NCBI GenBank assembly: GCA_963816745.1
Contig: CAWFLQ010000013.1
Span: forward strand, 998,588 to 1,062,587
DNA: 64,000 nucleotides
Source: VAZQ01 sp963816745
Lineage (GTDB): Bacteria > Pseudomonadota > Alphaproteobacteria > Rhizobiales > Xanthobacteraceae
Reading direction: 5' to 3'
Position numbers and translations under genes: made by a program. The notes below the pieces were generated by a model that was given only the letters and a program-made list of their open reading frames with translations, was not told the DNA's origin and searched no databases. Shown here in pieces: positions 18,428 through 27,738 of this stretch (position 1 is its first letter; each line of letters begins with the position of its first letter).

Positions 18428-18512
18428 ACGTATGTGCGCCGGCGGAAGCCTCGCCGCTCACGGCAGGCTGAACATGATCAATTGATCCGCGATTCCGCTG
18501 CCGCGCCGGGCG

Positions 18513-19280
18513 TCAACCAGCCACCGACCAGTCCAGCGCCGACGGCTCACGCGCGATGTCGAGCGCGGCGCGCGTCACCGCGACGTCGCCGCCGGCGGTC
18601 AGGCGGACGACATTGACCGTCCCGGCATATTCCGGCGAGCCGGAATAATAGGCGGCGACGGCGCCGACCTTCACCGCCCGGTTCCAGTGCCCGAGCGCGA
18701 TGTAGTCGGCACCGGTGGCTTTGAGCTCGTCGTCGCCGATGAGCCAGGACGGACGCAGCCGGATCGTCCGATCCGGCACCGGGACATAGTGCCCGTGCCC
18801 CACGGCGATCTGCCAGCGGGTCGAGCGCGGCCGCACCTTTTCGAACGGGATCATGTCGCCGTAGTCGCGGTGGGGACGCCCCCAGATCTCGAGACCGAGA
18901 TCGGCGAACACGACCGCTTCGTCGTGCCTGACGCCGAGCACGTGGAGATTTTCGACCTCGGCCAGCGCGCCGTGATGATAGACCGCGTCCGCAACCGCCG
19001 GGTCGTGATTGCCCGGCAGGATGACCACGGGCAGCGCCGCGGCCGCAATGACCGCGGCGGCACGATCGAGCAGGTCCGTCGGCAAGCGATGACAATCGAA
19101 CGTATCGCCGGCCAGCACGACCGCATCCGCACCGACATCGCGCGCCGCGCTCAGGACGCCTGCCAAACCCGCCGTCCCATCGCCGCCGTGCAGCCGCGCC
19201 GTATATTCGTGGTCCACGTGCACATCGGAGCTATGAACGACCACGACGTCCCGGCCCGGCGGAGGCATTGCTTGCGACAT
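18513..19280 (-). CDS. Metallophosphoesterase (calcineurin-like)
   Basis: 255 aa with the five phosphoesterase motifs in order: SDVHVDH, GDTFD, GNHD, GHGH and a final GHWN. These bind two metal ions and hydrolyse phosphomono- or diesters. The layout is that of YfcE/SbcD-like small enzymes, without the SbcD C-terminal part. It starts at the ATG at 19280; an earlier start at 19343 adds residues without similarity. Substrate unknown. Single-gene unit. Confidence 0.85.
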   Translation of the reverse strand: MSQAMPPPGRDVVVVHSSDVHVDHEYTARLHGGDGTAGLAGVLSAARDVGADAVVLAGDTFDCHRLPTDLLDRAAAVIAAAALPVVILPGNHDPAVADAVYHHGALAEVENLHVLGVRHDEAVVFADLGLEIWGRPHRDYGDMIPFEKVRPRSTRWQIAVGHGHYVPVPDRTIRLRPSWLIGDDELKATGADYIALGHWNRAVKVGAVAAYYSGSPEYAGTVNVVRLTAGGDVAVTRAALDIAREPSALDWSVAG

Positions 19281-19418
19281 GGCGAAGGACCATACCCGTT
19301 CGGGCTTCGCTGGCAATGATCGCGGCGGCCCCGAAATGCCCAAAAATCATCCCGACTTCGCCCAGTTTGAGGGGCTACCGTCGCCCTCGGGGTTTGGGGC
19401 GTGTCGGGGAGTATCTGC

Positions 19419-19607
19419 ATGAGTACCTCCAGCGCCTATCGTACGAATGCCGAAGACTGCCTGCGGATGGCACGGACGGCACCAGACGAGCGCGACAGGC
19501 CGTTTTGGCTCACGTTGGCGCTGTCGTGGCTGCGCCTGGCCGAACATTCGGCGCGCGTGCACACGGAAATCGATCCAAAGAAAGTCGCAGCAGGTGGCGT
19601 CGATTGA
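19419..19607 (+). CDS. Small conserved rhizobial-type protein, unknown function
   Basis: 62 aa. The core AYRTNAEDCLRMARTAP-DERDRPFWLTLA-SWLRLAEH is recalled as a recurrent small-protein family of Bradyrhizobium relatives, with no known role. It is helical and amphipathic. The ATG at 19419 is preceded by GGGGAG. It converges with the small membrane gene downstream. Confidence 0.6.
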   Translation: MSTSSAYRTNAEDCLRMARTAPDERDRPFWLTLALSWLRLAEHSARVHTEIDPKKVAAGGVD

Positions 19608-19616
19608 CCCGCGGGT

Positions 19617-19880
19617 TCAGCCGCCCGCTGAATACTTGTAGGCGAGATACCAGGCGGCCACCGCCGGGATGCCGAAAATGGGGACGAACGCGGCAACCTC
19701 GTTGAGCACGGGGATGCCGGCGCGCAGAACACCGATGGTGCCGTTGACAAGGGCGGCCGCCAGCCAGACCCAGATGAAGACGGCCGCACCGGTCGATCCG
19801 CTGCGCTGGAACAGACCGGCACCGAAATAAAATACGGCCAACGCAATGAGGCCGAACGCAACGACCATCGCGACGTGCAT
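19617..19880 (-). CDS. Small integral membrane protein
   Basis: 87 aa with three hydrophobic segments (residues 3-22, 31-50 and 62-82), probably an inner-membrane protein. No motif recognised. It lies 15 bp downstream of the Bug receptor gene on the same strand, so the two may be co-transcribed. Confidence 0.6.
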   Translation of the reverse strand: MHVAMVVAFGLIALAVFYFGAGLFQRSGSTGAAVFIWVWLAAALVNGTIGVLRAGIPVLNEVAAFVPIFGIPAVAAWYLAYKYSAGG

Positions 19881-19895
19881 CGCGGCTCTCCGTGC

Positions 19896-20867
19896 TCAAT
19901 CGATCTTCGCGCCGGAGGCCTTCACCACCTGGGCCCACTTCGGAATCTCCGACTTGAGATAGGCGCGCAGCTCCTCCGGAGTCCCGCCGACGACGTCCAC
20001 GCCGAGATCGGTCAAGGCCTTGCGCACGGCCGGGTCGTTCACGGTGGCTGCAGTCGCCTGATGTAGCGCGGAGATAACGTCTTTCGGCGTCCCCGCAGGC
20101 GCCACCAGCGCATGCCAGGTGGTCGCCTCGAAGCCGGGGAATCCGGACTCCGCGATGGTCGGCACGTCGGGCAGCACCGCGGTCCGCTTGAGCGTCGTGA
20201 TCGCGATCGGACGGATCGCGCCGCTCTGGATGTGAGGAATGAGTGGCGACGGCGGATTGTACGCCATCGGCACGTGGCCGCCGATGACGGCCTGCAATGC
20301 CGGGCCGGTACCGCGAAACGGCACATGCGTGATGTCGAGCTTGGCTTCGATCTTGAGCAGCTCGCCCGCGAGATGCGCCGGGGTGCCGTTGCCGCCGGAG
20401 CCGAAGCTCAGCTTGCCCGGATTGTCCTTGGCGTACGCAATCAGCTCGGCCAGCGACTTCGCCGGAACCGACGGATGGGTATAGAGGACGTTGGTCTGGG
20501 TGCCGATGACGCTGATCGGCTCGAAATCCTTTTCCGGATCGTAGCCGAGGTTCTTGTAGAGGCTCACATTGATCGCCAGCAGGCTGCCGGTGGCGAGCAG
20601 CACGGTATAACCGTCGGGCGTGGCGCGCGCGACCGCCGTACCGGCGAGGCCGCCGCCGGCACCGGCCCGGTTCTCGATCACGAACGGCTGCTTGAGGATC
20701 TCCTCCATCTTCCGGGTGAGGATGCGAGCCATCACATCGCTCGGACCGCCAGGCGCGAAGCCGATCATCAGGGTGATCGGCTTGGTCGGGTAATCGGCTG
20801 CCAGCGTCGTGGATGCCGGGCAAACGAGCAGAACCATAGCCGCTGCGAATGCGACTGCTTTCGGCAT
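19896..20867 (-). CDS. Bug/TctC-family tripartite tricarboxylate-type periplasmic receptor
   Basis: 323 aa with a signal peptide (to TTLAAD) and the family pattern DYPTKPITLMIGFAPGG, VIENRAGAGG and DGYTVLLA, followed by the second lobe. Bug receptors bind carboxylates or small aromatic acids for TctAB permeases, but many are orphans. No tctA or tctB gene is in the window. The start is ATG 20867 after GGAGGAAGTC. Ligand unknown. Confidence 0.92.
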   Translation of the reverse strand: MPKAVAFAAAMVLLVCPASTTLAADYPTKPITLMIGFAPGGPSDVMARILTRKMEEILKQPFVIENRAGAGGGLAGTAVARATPDGYTVLLATGSLLAINVSLYKNLGYDPEKDFEPISVIGTQTNVLYTHPSVPAKSLAELIAYAKDNPGKLSFGSGGNGTPAHLAGELLKIEAKLDITHVPFRGTGPALQAVIGGHVPMAYNPPSPLIPHIQSGAIRPIAITTLKRTAVLPDVPTIAESGFPGFEATTWHALVAPAGTPKDVISALHQATAATVNDPAVRKALTDLGVDVVGGTPEELRAYLKSEIPKWAQVVKASGAKID

Positions 20868-20978
20868 GACTTCCTCCCGCAAATTATTGTTGGCCGATCA
20901 TCCCGCAGTTTGCGCGCCCCGTCAAAGCCACCGGAAGGCGCGGATCGTTGTCGGCAGAGGGAGTTCTAGGGAGGGAGG

Positions 20979-21296
20979 TCAGACTGAAGCCGGCTCGTCG
21001 ACCTTTGCCGTGCTCGACGCCTTGTGGCCGCGGCCGCGCACATCCGTAAACCTGGCGCCGATTTCATGGCCGAGCCGCCAAACGACGCTGCAGTCCCGGG
21101 GCCGGGCGCTGCGACTGTTCGCAGAAAACCACAGCACGAACCGATCCGGGATCTCCGCGGTCTCGATGTAGAGCCGCACGCCGGCATCCGAAAGATCGGT
21201 GATGAGACAATCGAGCGGCGGCGAACCGATCGTGATCTCGATTCGCGCGGGGAGGCTGACCGCCCGACGATGGGATTTGCGTCTTTCCATCCGCAT
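20979..21296 (-). CDS. PilZ-domain protein
   Basis: 105 aa with the cyclic di-GMP binding pattern: ERRKSHRRAVSLPARI (the RxxxR switch) and DLSDAGVRLYIE (the D/NxSxxG motif). Single-domain PilZ proteins act as c-di-GMP receptors. It could respond to the GGDEF enzyme at 10464-11657 or to any other cyclase in the cell. Two close ATG codons (21296 and 21290) are possible starts. Confidence 0.82.
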   Translation of the reverse strand: MRMERRKSHRRAVSLPARIEITIGSPPLDCLITDLSDAGVRLYIETAEIPDRFVLWFSANSRSARPRDCSVVWRLGHEIGARFTDVRGRGHKASSTAKVDEPASV

Positions 21297-21431
21297 GGCT
21301 GCGACCGATGCTCGACCTTGGCCGCAGTAGCGAAGGCGTCGCGGCCCGCATTGCCTGATAGGATAGCGGTCCCAGGTTGCACCCCGGCTAAACAGACGCT
21401 TCGGATTTGCCAGGACTTTTAGGCAAAGCCG

Positions 21432-21842
21432 CTATTGCGCCGGCTGCACCAGCGGCTTGCCCTTTTCCACGACGTAGACGGCCATGACCCTGGCCGGCCT
21501 ATCGGTGGTGCCTTCATTGTGGATGGCGCGGTCCGGCACCTGCAACGACTCGCCGGCCTTGTAGATCTTTTCCGGCTGGCCGTCGGGCGCCATGAAGAAC
21601 TCGCCTTCCATCACATAAGCCAGCACCGTGCCGGGATGTGAGTGGCGGCCCGCCTTCACGTTGGGCACGAACTCGGCCATGCCGAACACCACTTCGTAAT
21701 TGCTGCCCGGCACATCCACCTTCTGCAGCGGCGTGCGCTTGATCGCCGGCAACGGCGGCGGCGTGGTTTGCTGCTGCGCATTGAGCGAGCCGACGATGCC
21801 GAGGCTGACGAAAGCCGCGGCGAGCGCGATGTATTTGACCAT
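21432..21842 (-). CDS. Secreted cupin-domain protein
   Basis: 136 aa. Signal peptide MVKYIALAAAFVSLGIVG ending near NAQ, then one cupin barrel with the metal-ligand motif GRHSHPGTVLAYVMEGE (His, His and Glu) and the second motif PDRAIHNEG (His). It begins 23 bp after the cyclase stop codon, so the pair is an operon. Substrate unknown. Confidence 0.8.
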   Translation of the reverse strand: MVKYIALAAAFVSLGIVGSLNAQQQTTPPPLPAIKRTPLQKVDVPGSNYEVVFGMAEFVPNVKAGRHSHPGTVLAYVMEGEFFMAPDGQPEKIYKAGESLQVPDRAIHNEGTTDRPARVMAVYVVEKGKPLVQPAQ

Positions 21843-21865
21843 GGCGTCCTCCTTGAAACGGCACC

Positions 21866-22921
21866 CTATTGCGCCGGCGCGCCGATCGCGACCGGCCGCA
21901 CCGGCGATCCCGACGCGCCTTGCGTGCGCAACGGCAGGATGATCGTGCAGGCGACCCAGACCTTGTCCGCGGCCATGGCCCCGAGATTGGCGTTCTGGAT
22001 GTTGTGGATGCCGGAAACCGTGAGATTGTGATGATGGATCGCGAACGGCAGGCCCTCCGGCGTGCCCGCCGCCGGCGGTGCCTTGCCCTGCAGGAAGCCT
22101 TCGGCCACGGGATCGGTGAACGGATTGTCGAGCGCCACCAGCACGACCGCCTTCTGCTCGATATACTTGGCCGCGTCGTAGGCGAGGCCCGGGCCCTTGG
22201 TGTAGTAGAATTTCTCCGTGTCGGGGTCTTTCCAATTATCGCCCCAGCCGGTGTAGATGTAGAGCACGTCGCCGGCGACGAGGCCGCGACTCTCGAGCCC
22301 CTGCACCTTGAGCATCGCCTCGATATCCGCCGCGGTGATGAGCTGCCCCGGCTCCAGGGCCTTGCCACGGCCGAGATGGGCCTTGGCGTCGAGCAGCACG
22401 GCCGTCGTGACGATCGGCGGCACCTTGTCGATCCCGAGCTTCTTGAGCGGAGAATCCGGCGTGGGTTTCACATCGTTCTGCTTGTGGCCGCCGTAGTAGG
22501 TGGCGCCGCCCGATGGAAATTCGCTCTTGCCGTCCCACGGCTGCGGCAGCACGGCGAAATGCCCGAGCGCGTCCATCTGCGTTCCCTGCTGGCCGGGATC
22601 GCCGCTCACGACCTCGTCGGTGTTGAAGGCGTGCCGGGTGCCCTGGATGCCGACGGTCGGCTTGGCGTTCTCGCGCAGCGGTACCGCGAACGGCGATTGC
22701 GGCATGGTGTTCGAGCGCAGGAACGACAGCTCGTAGGATTTCGCCTTCGGATTGGCGAGCTGCGCGGCGCAGCGCTGCCAGGTCGCGGGTCCCAGCGTGT
22801 TCGCCATCCCGATCTCGTCGCCCGCGGGCCAAGGCGGACGATTTTGTGCGTCGGCGGCAAACGAGCATGCAATCAAGGCGCCGGCAACCCCAAGCGTCCG
22901 AAAGACTTGTACGCTGTTCAT
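21866..22921 (-). CDS. Secreted cyclase-family (kynurenine formamidase-like) hydrolase
   Basis: 351 aa with a signal peptide (MNSVQVFRTLGVAGALIACS to ADAQ). The cyclase-family metal motif appears as QGTQMDALGHFAV, where canonical members read HxGTHxDxPxHF, so the first His of the consensus may differ. Later conserved parts are TTAVLLDA and VLYIYTGWGDNW. Members hydrolyse amides or lactones; the substrate is unknown. It lies upstream of the cupin in a two-gene unit. Confidence 0.78.
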   Translation of the reverse strand: MNSVQVFRTLGVAGALIACSFAADAQNRPPWPAGDEIGMANTLGPATWQRCAAQLANPKAKSYELSFLRSNTMPQSPFAVPLRENAKPTVGIQGTRHAFNTDEVVSGDPGQQGTQMDALGHFAVLPQPWDGKSEFPSGGATYYGGHKQNDVKPTPDSPLKKLGIDKVPPIVTTAVLLDAKAHLGRGKALEPGQLITAADIEAMLKVQGLESRGLVAGDVLYIYTGWGDNWKDPDTEKFYYTKGPGLAYDAAKYIEQKAVVLVALDNPFTDPVAEGFLQGKAPPAAGTPEGLPFAIHHHNLTVSGIHNIQNANLGAMAADKVWVACTIILPLRTQGASGSPVRPVAIGAPAQ

Positions 22922-23083
22922 GATCTCCTCCCTGAGCACCACGGCTCCCAAGCTGAGCGCCTTCGCAAAAGACTATCACGCTTCCGCATCTTCTTCGGAG
23001 GCATCGCGCGGCGCCGCGGGAACTTTTTCGTTCCTTCGGCATTTTCCATCGGCGACGGACCTTCAGCAAATTCGGGGGCAGAC

Positions 23084-23284
23084 ATGCCTTACACGCGACC
23101 CATCCGACGATTCTACCTGACACCACCCAGCATTCCGGTTTTCGTGGCATCGCTCATTCTCGCACTATTGGCGGTGCTCGCGGTGTACGGAAAAGTGTCG
23201 ATCTTCAACGCGTCCTACGCTTTTCTTGTTCTTCTGATCGCGTACGTCGTGTTGCTTGCCGGAAATATCTTTCGCGGAGTTTGA
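23084..23284 (+). CDS. Small two-helix membrane protein
   Basis: 66 aa. A short basic N-terminus (PIRRFYLTP) is followed by two hydrophobic helices (about residues 18-35 and 45-62) joined by a short loop. The ATG at 23084 lies after GGGGG. No known family recognised. It stands between two minus-strand units. Confidence 0.5.
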   Translation: MPYTRPIRRFYLTPPSIPVFVASLILALLAVLAVYGKVSIFNASYAFLVLLIAYVVLLAGNIFRGV

Positions 23285-23315
23285 TCATCTGCGACCGCCC
23301 TAGGCGGCGCCGCCA

Positions 23316-24434
23316 TCAGGCCGAATAGGTCTTGTTGTCGGCGCCGAGCGCCGGCGAAGCGATTGCCGCCGCTGACGGCGCGCGAAACGCCGGATCGAGC
23401 GGCACCGGCAGCGCCGGCATGGTCGCGCCGTCGGGATTGGCGAGTACGTGGTCGAAGGCGCCGCGCGCGACATAGTGCGGGTCGGTGACCGCGTCGGCGA
23501 TATCGGCGACGATCGAGCAGCAACAATCGCGGCCGGCGAAGCGCGTCCGCCAGATATCGGCGGTTTCCGCCGCGATGATCTCGGCCACGCGCGCCTTGGT
23601 CGCCGCGCCGTCCTTGCGATCATCACGAAGCTCGCTCTCCAGCCCGACGATGTCGCAGAACGTCTCCCAGAATTTCTGCTCGAGCGGCGCCGCCGTCACC
23701 ACCTTCCCGTCCTTGGTCGGATAGAGCGCATAGCGCGGCGAAGCGCCGGTGAGGCGCTCGGTCCCGTTCGTCGGCCAGGCACCGGCGGCGTGCCCCTGCC
23801 CCATCGCCCAGAACATGAACGGAAACAGATTGTCGGCCATGGCGACGTCGAGATGCCGTCCGCGTCCGGTCCGGCGGCGTTCTTCGAGCGCCAGCAGGAT
23901 GTTCAGCACGGCAGGATAGGCGCCGCCGGCGATGTCGGCGATCAGTGCCGGCGGAACCACCGGCCGCGCCGGATCGCCCATCGACAAGGCGAGCAGCCCG
24001 GCATCGCCGATATAGTTGAGATCATGCGCGGCAACGTCGCGCTTGGGGCTCTCCTGTCCATAGCCGGTGATCGAGCAGTAGACGATTTTGGGATTGACCC
24101 TGGCGACGGCGTCGTAGGCGAGGCCGAGCCGCGCCATCACGCCCGGACGGAACTGCTCGACCAGCACGTCCGCGCGCTCGACCAGCGGCTCGAGCCGCGC
24201 CCGATCGGCGGAATTCTTCAGGTCGAGCGCGACGCTCTTCTTGCCGCGATTGAGCAGCGCGAAGCTCGCGCTGTCGCGCCCCCATTTCGGCGTGTGCGCG
24301 CGCATCTCCTCGCCGCGCCCGGGTGGCTCGATCTTCACCACCTCGGCGCCGGCCTCGGCCAGCAGCAGCGTCGCCAGCGGCCCCGGCAGCAGGGTCGAGA
24401 AATCGAGCACGAACAGGCCTTCGAGTGGTCGCAT
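23316..24434 (-). CDS. CaiB/BaiF-type CoA transferase (class III)
   Basis: 372 aa. Transfers CoA between carboxylic acids. Family features: N-terminal GLFVLDFSTLLPGPLATLLLAEAGAEVVKIE, the catalytic Asp region HDLNYIGDAGLLAL, and GRGRHLDVAM. Substrates cannot be predicted; sequence features are those of racemase-like or formyl-CoA transferase-like members. It lies downstream of the carboxylase beta gene in the same direction with a 188-bp gap. Confidence 0.88.
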   Translation of the reverse strand: MRPLEGLFVLDFSTLLPGPLATLLLAEAGAEVVKIEPPGRGEEMRAHTPKWGRDSASFALLNRGKKSVALDLKNSADRARLEPLVERADVLVEQFRPGVMARLGLAYDAVARVNPKIVYCSITGYGQESPKRDVAAHDLNYIGDAGLLALSMGDPARPVVPPALIADIAGGAYPAVLNILLALEERRRTGRGRHLDVAMADNLFPFMFWAMGQGHAAGAWPTNGTERLTGASPRYALYPTKDGKVVTAAPLEQKFWETFCDIVGLESELRDDRKDGAATKARVAEIIAAETADIWRTRFAGRDCCCSIVADIADAVTDPHYVARGAFDHVLANPDGATMPALPVPLDPAFRAPSAAAIASPALGADNKTYSA

Positions 24435-24622
24435 GCCCCCTCTCCTGGCCCTTTTTGGGCCCCTCTCAACCCACATCAATAGGCCGAGGTCGTCGGCTTC
24501 ACCACGAGGTCGCGGATGCAGATCGATTGCGATTGTTGTAACAGAACAGGACGATGTCGGCGATGACGTGGGCAGCGCGCCGATCACTACCAGCGGCGCG
24601 GCCACACCCCACCGATCTTCGC

Positions 24623-26155
24623 CTAAAGCGGCAAGTTATCGTGCTTGCGCGCCGGCATCTCCACCCGCTTCGCCCGCAGCATTGCGAGCGCGCGGGCGAC
24701 GCGGGCGCGCGTGGCGCGCGGCATGATCACATCGTCGATATAGCCGCGCTCGGCGGCGACGAAGGGTGAGAGAAACCGGTCCTCGTACTCCTTGGTGCGG
24801 GCGGCGATCTTCTCGGCATCGCCGATGTCGCTGCGGAAGATGATCTCGACCGCGCCCTTGGCGCCCATGACGGCGATCTGCGCGGTCGGCCACGCATAGT
24901 TCACGTCGCCGCCGATGTGCTTCGAGGCCATCACGTCGTAGGCGCCGCCGAACGCCTTGCGGGTGATCACGGTGACCAGCGGCACCGTGCACTGGGTATA
25001 GGCGAACAGCAGCTTCGCGCCGTGCTTGATCAGCGCGCCGTATTCCTGGTTGGTGCCGGGCAGGAAGCCCGGCACGTCGACGAAGGTGACGATGGGAATG
25101 CCGAAGGCGTCGCAGAAACGCACGAAGCGCGCCGCCTTGCGCGAGGCGTCGATGTCGAGCACGCCCGCGAGCACCATCGGCTGGTTCGCCACGAAGCCCA
25201 CGGTGCGCCCGGCGACGCGGCCGAAGCCGGTGACGATGTTCTTGGCGAACCCCTCCTGCAGCTCGAAGAAATCGCCCTCGTCCACGACCTTGAGGATCAG
25301 CTCCTTGATGTCGTAGGGCTTGTTCGGATTGTCGGGAATGAGGGTGTCGAGCGACTTCTCCTCGCGCCCGATGTCGTCGTGCGACGGCCATTCCGGCACG
25401 CCGGCCTCGTTGTTGGCGGGCAGAAAGTCGATCAGCCGGCGCATCTGCAACAGGCATTCGACGTCGTTCTCGTAGGAGCCGTCGGCGATGCCGGACTTCG
25501 CGGTGTGCACGGAGGCGCCGCCGAGCTCCTCCGCCGTCACCACCTCGTTGGTCACGGTCTTCACCACGTCCGGGCCGGTGACGAACATGTAGCTGGTGTC
25601 GCGCACCATGAACACGAAATCGGTCATGGCAGGCGAATAGACGTCACCACCCGCGCACGGGCCCATGATGACGCTGATCTGCGGGATGACGCCGGAGGAC
25701 AGCACGTTGCGCTTGAACACCTCGCCGTAGCCGCCGAGCGCAGCGACGCCCTCCTGGATGCGCGCCCCGCCGGCATCGAACAGGCCGACGATGGGCGCGC
25801 GCGCCTTCATCGCCATGTCCTGGATCTTGATCATCTTCTGCGCGTGCGCCTCGCTGAGCGAGCCGCCGAACACGGTGAAATCCTTGGCGAAGGCGAACAC
25901 GGAACGGCCGTTGACGGTTCCCCAGCCGGTGACGACGCCATCGCCGGGGATGCGGCTGTTCCCCATCCCGAACTCGGCCGAGCGATGCTCGACGAACATG
26001 TCGAACTCCTCGAACGAGCCCTTGTCCATCAACAGCTCGAGGCGTTCACGGGCGGTCAATTTGCCGCGCTTGTGCTGCGCTTCGATGCGCGCTTCGCCAC
26101 CGCCTGCGCGTGCCCGCCCGCGGCGCTCCTCGAGCTTTTCTAGGATGTCTTTCAT
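24623..26155 (-). CDS. pccB: Propionyl/acetyl-CoA carboxylase beta subunit
   Basis: 510 aa carboxyltransferase that moves CO2 from biotin to an acyl-CoA. N- and C-terminal crotonase-like lobes are seen: DKGSFEEFDMFVEHR, GRSVFAFAKDFTVFGGSLSE, IVGLFDAGGARIQEGVAALGG, IMGPCAGGDVYSPA, then FVDVPGFLPGTNQE and ITRKAFGGAYDVMASK. This is the full length for PccB. It pairs with the alpha subunit gene 17 kb away on the same strand; propionyl-CoA is the most likely substrate. No methylmalonyl-CoA genes are in the window. Confidence 0.95.
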   Translation of the reverse strand: MKDILEKLEERRGRARAGGGEARIEAQHKRGKLTARERLELLMDKGSFEEFDMFVEHRSAEFGMGNSRIPGDGVVTGWGTVNGRSVFAFAKDFTVFGGSLSEAHAQKMIKIQDMAMKARAPIVGLFDAGGARIQEGVAALGGYGEVFKRNVLSSGVIPQISVIMGPCAGGDVYSPAMTDFVFMVRDTSYMFVTGPDVVKTVTNEVVTAEELGGASVHTAKSGIADGSYENDVECLLQMRRLIDFLPANNEAGVPEWPSHDDIGREEKSLDTLIPDNPNKPYDIKELILKVVDEGDFFELQEGFAKNIVTGFGRVAGRTVGFVANQPMVLAGVLDIDASRKAARFVRFCDAFGIPIVTFVDVPGFLPGTNQEYGALIKHGAKLLFAYTQCTVPLVTVITRKAFGGAYDVMASKHIGGDVNYAWPTAQIAVMGAKGAVEIIFRSDIGDAEKIAARTKEYEDRFLSPFVAAERGYIDDVIMPRATRARVARALAMLRAKRVEMPARKHDNLPL

Positions 26156-26277
26156 GTTCGCCTTGCCCGTGACCCCGGCGCAAAATCCATAGCATGCATC
26201 AGCATTTGAGGGTAAGCTTTCGTCTGGACTCTTTCCTCCGCACGGGGACTACAGGGACTAGTCGAGGGGAGCAAACC

Positions 26278-26784
26278 ATGCCCAAGGGATTCCATCACAC
26301 GGCATTGCGCGCCTTCGCCGCGCTCGTTCTCACCATGGCGGCAGCAATTGCGCCCGCGAGTGCGCAATTTCCGCCAACGCCGGATGAGCAGGACACGCAG
26401 CCACTTGCCGGAACCCCGAAAAAGAGGAACGTGCCGCCGCCGGCCGTCGGAGGACCCGGTCCCAACATCCTCGGGAACTGGACCGGCCAGCTCAACCAGG
26501 TCGGCAGCACGACGCCATACAAGTTCGAGATGGCCGTCAGCGCCAGGGGCGCGGAGGTCAAATATCCGGACCTCGACTGCGTCGGCAAGCTCACCCGCAT
26601 CGGGCAATCGAAGTCCTACATCTTTTTCGTCGAGATCATCACCAAGGGCCAGGCCGAGAAGGGCGGCCGCTGCCCGGACGGCACCATCACCGTCGCGCGG
26701 CAAGGGGACGACCTCGCGCTCGGATGGTTCGGCAGCATCCAAGGCACCACCGTGGTCGCCTACGGTACGTTGAAGAAGAAGTAG
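26278..26784 (+). CDS. Secreted hypothetical protein
   Basis: 168 aa with a signal peptide (to PASAQ). The mature protein has a Pro-rich N-terminal stretch and a C-terminal beta-rich domain beginning ILGNWTGQLNQVGST with two Cys (DCVGKL and GRCPDG) that may form a disulfide. It resembles small periplasmic proteins of rhizobia without known role. It starts at the ATG at 26278, 122 bp from the carboxylase gene on the other strand. Confidence 0.65.
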   Translation: MPKGFHHTALRAFAALVLTMAAAIAPASAQFPPTPDEQDTQPLAGTPKKRNVPPPAVGGPGPNILGNWTGQLNQVGSTTPYKFEMAVSARGAEVKYPDLDCVGKLTRIGQSKSYIFFVEIITKGQAEKGGRCPDGTITVARQGDDLALGWFGSIQGTTVVAYGTLKKK

Positions 26785-26824
26785 CGCGGCGGCCGGTCTT
26801 AATCTCGCTCCAGCCGCCTTTCGC

Positions 26825-27608
26825 TCAGACAGCGCGCAACACGGCCGCCGCCGCCTGCATCTCGGCGAAGCGCGCCGTCCGGCGTTCGAGTGCGATCTCG
26901 TCGCATCCCCAGAACGCCATGTTCCAGTCTTCGTCGACATGCGCGGCGGTCCAGGCTTCGTCTGTCGTCAACGCGCCGCGCGCAAGCGCGATCGCAATCA
27001 ACGCGGAACCGGTGAGCGTCGTGATCGCATGCACGGCGCCGAGCCGCCAAGGGTCATGCGGGATGGCGGCGCCCGCCGCCGCGAGCGCCAGCTCAGGCTG
27101 CGCGACGTGGACCATCCCCCGCGCGGTCACGAAGCGTGCGCCCAAGGCCTCGTGCGCCCAGGCGAGAATGGGGTCCCAGGCCGCGGCCTCACGCGCCACC
27201 AGGCCGTCGGGGCCTTCGGCGCGGTAGAACAAGAGATCCGAGGCGAGATATTTTTCCACTTCCGCCGCCACCGCGGGCGCGGCATCGGTCACCCCGTCGA
27301 TGATGCTGTTGGCCAGACGGGTCAGCGGCATCTTCGCGGGATCGATCACGTCGCGCTGTGCCTCCCATTCGGCGGCGATCGCCTCGGCCAGGGCGCGCGT
27401 CGGCGCCGCCAGCGTGCGGCGCGCCGGGGTCTCTGACCGGACGGCCGTCGAGGACAATGCGGAACTCCGGCTTCCCGCCCTCGGCCCCCTCCTCCACGGC
27501 CGCGCGCTCGTAGAACCGCCGCCGCAGTTGCGGCCGCACGGCGCGGCGCGCCGCCTCGGTCGGGTCGAGCGGCGGGTCGGAGGACATGTCCTCGAAGAGC
27601 TCGCGCAT
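26825..27608 (-). CDS. Atp12-family F1-ATPase assembly chaperone, one frameshift
   Basis: Atp12 helps assemble the F1 alpha subunit in mitochondria and alphaproteobacteria. N-terminal part: MRELFEDMSSD, RRFYERAAVEEG, FRIVLDGRPVR. C-terminal part: TPARRTLAAPTRALAEAIAAEW, LYHR-type positions here LLFYRAEGPDGLVAREAAAWDP, and WNMAFWGCDEIALERR. The two parts are in different frames and join near 27431 by removing one base, giving a 260-aa protein of normal length. The frameshift is most likely a sequence error. The ATP synthase genes are not in the window. Confidence 0.85.
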
Positions 27609-27738
27609 GCCCCCAAAGATGGGTCGCGCCGGCCGATCATTCAACGGCCTTGTTCGTTGTCCTGCTTTCGCGCAGGTTGGCGCCATGATGACGGCGATCG
27701 GCTGACAAGAAACGCATAAAAGAGACGGCGGAGGACGA

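Noticed and set aside
19896..20867. A complete tripartite tricarboxylate transporter
   Set aside because: Only the receptor is present. The adjacent 87-aa membrane protein has three hydrophobic segments and does not resemble TctB or TctA.
23084..23284. Reading the 471-residue frame from 21869 to 23284 as one protein
   Set aside because: Most of it is the antisense shadow of the cyclase and cupin genes; only the last 66 residues, with two membrane helices and their own ATG, look real.
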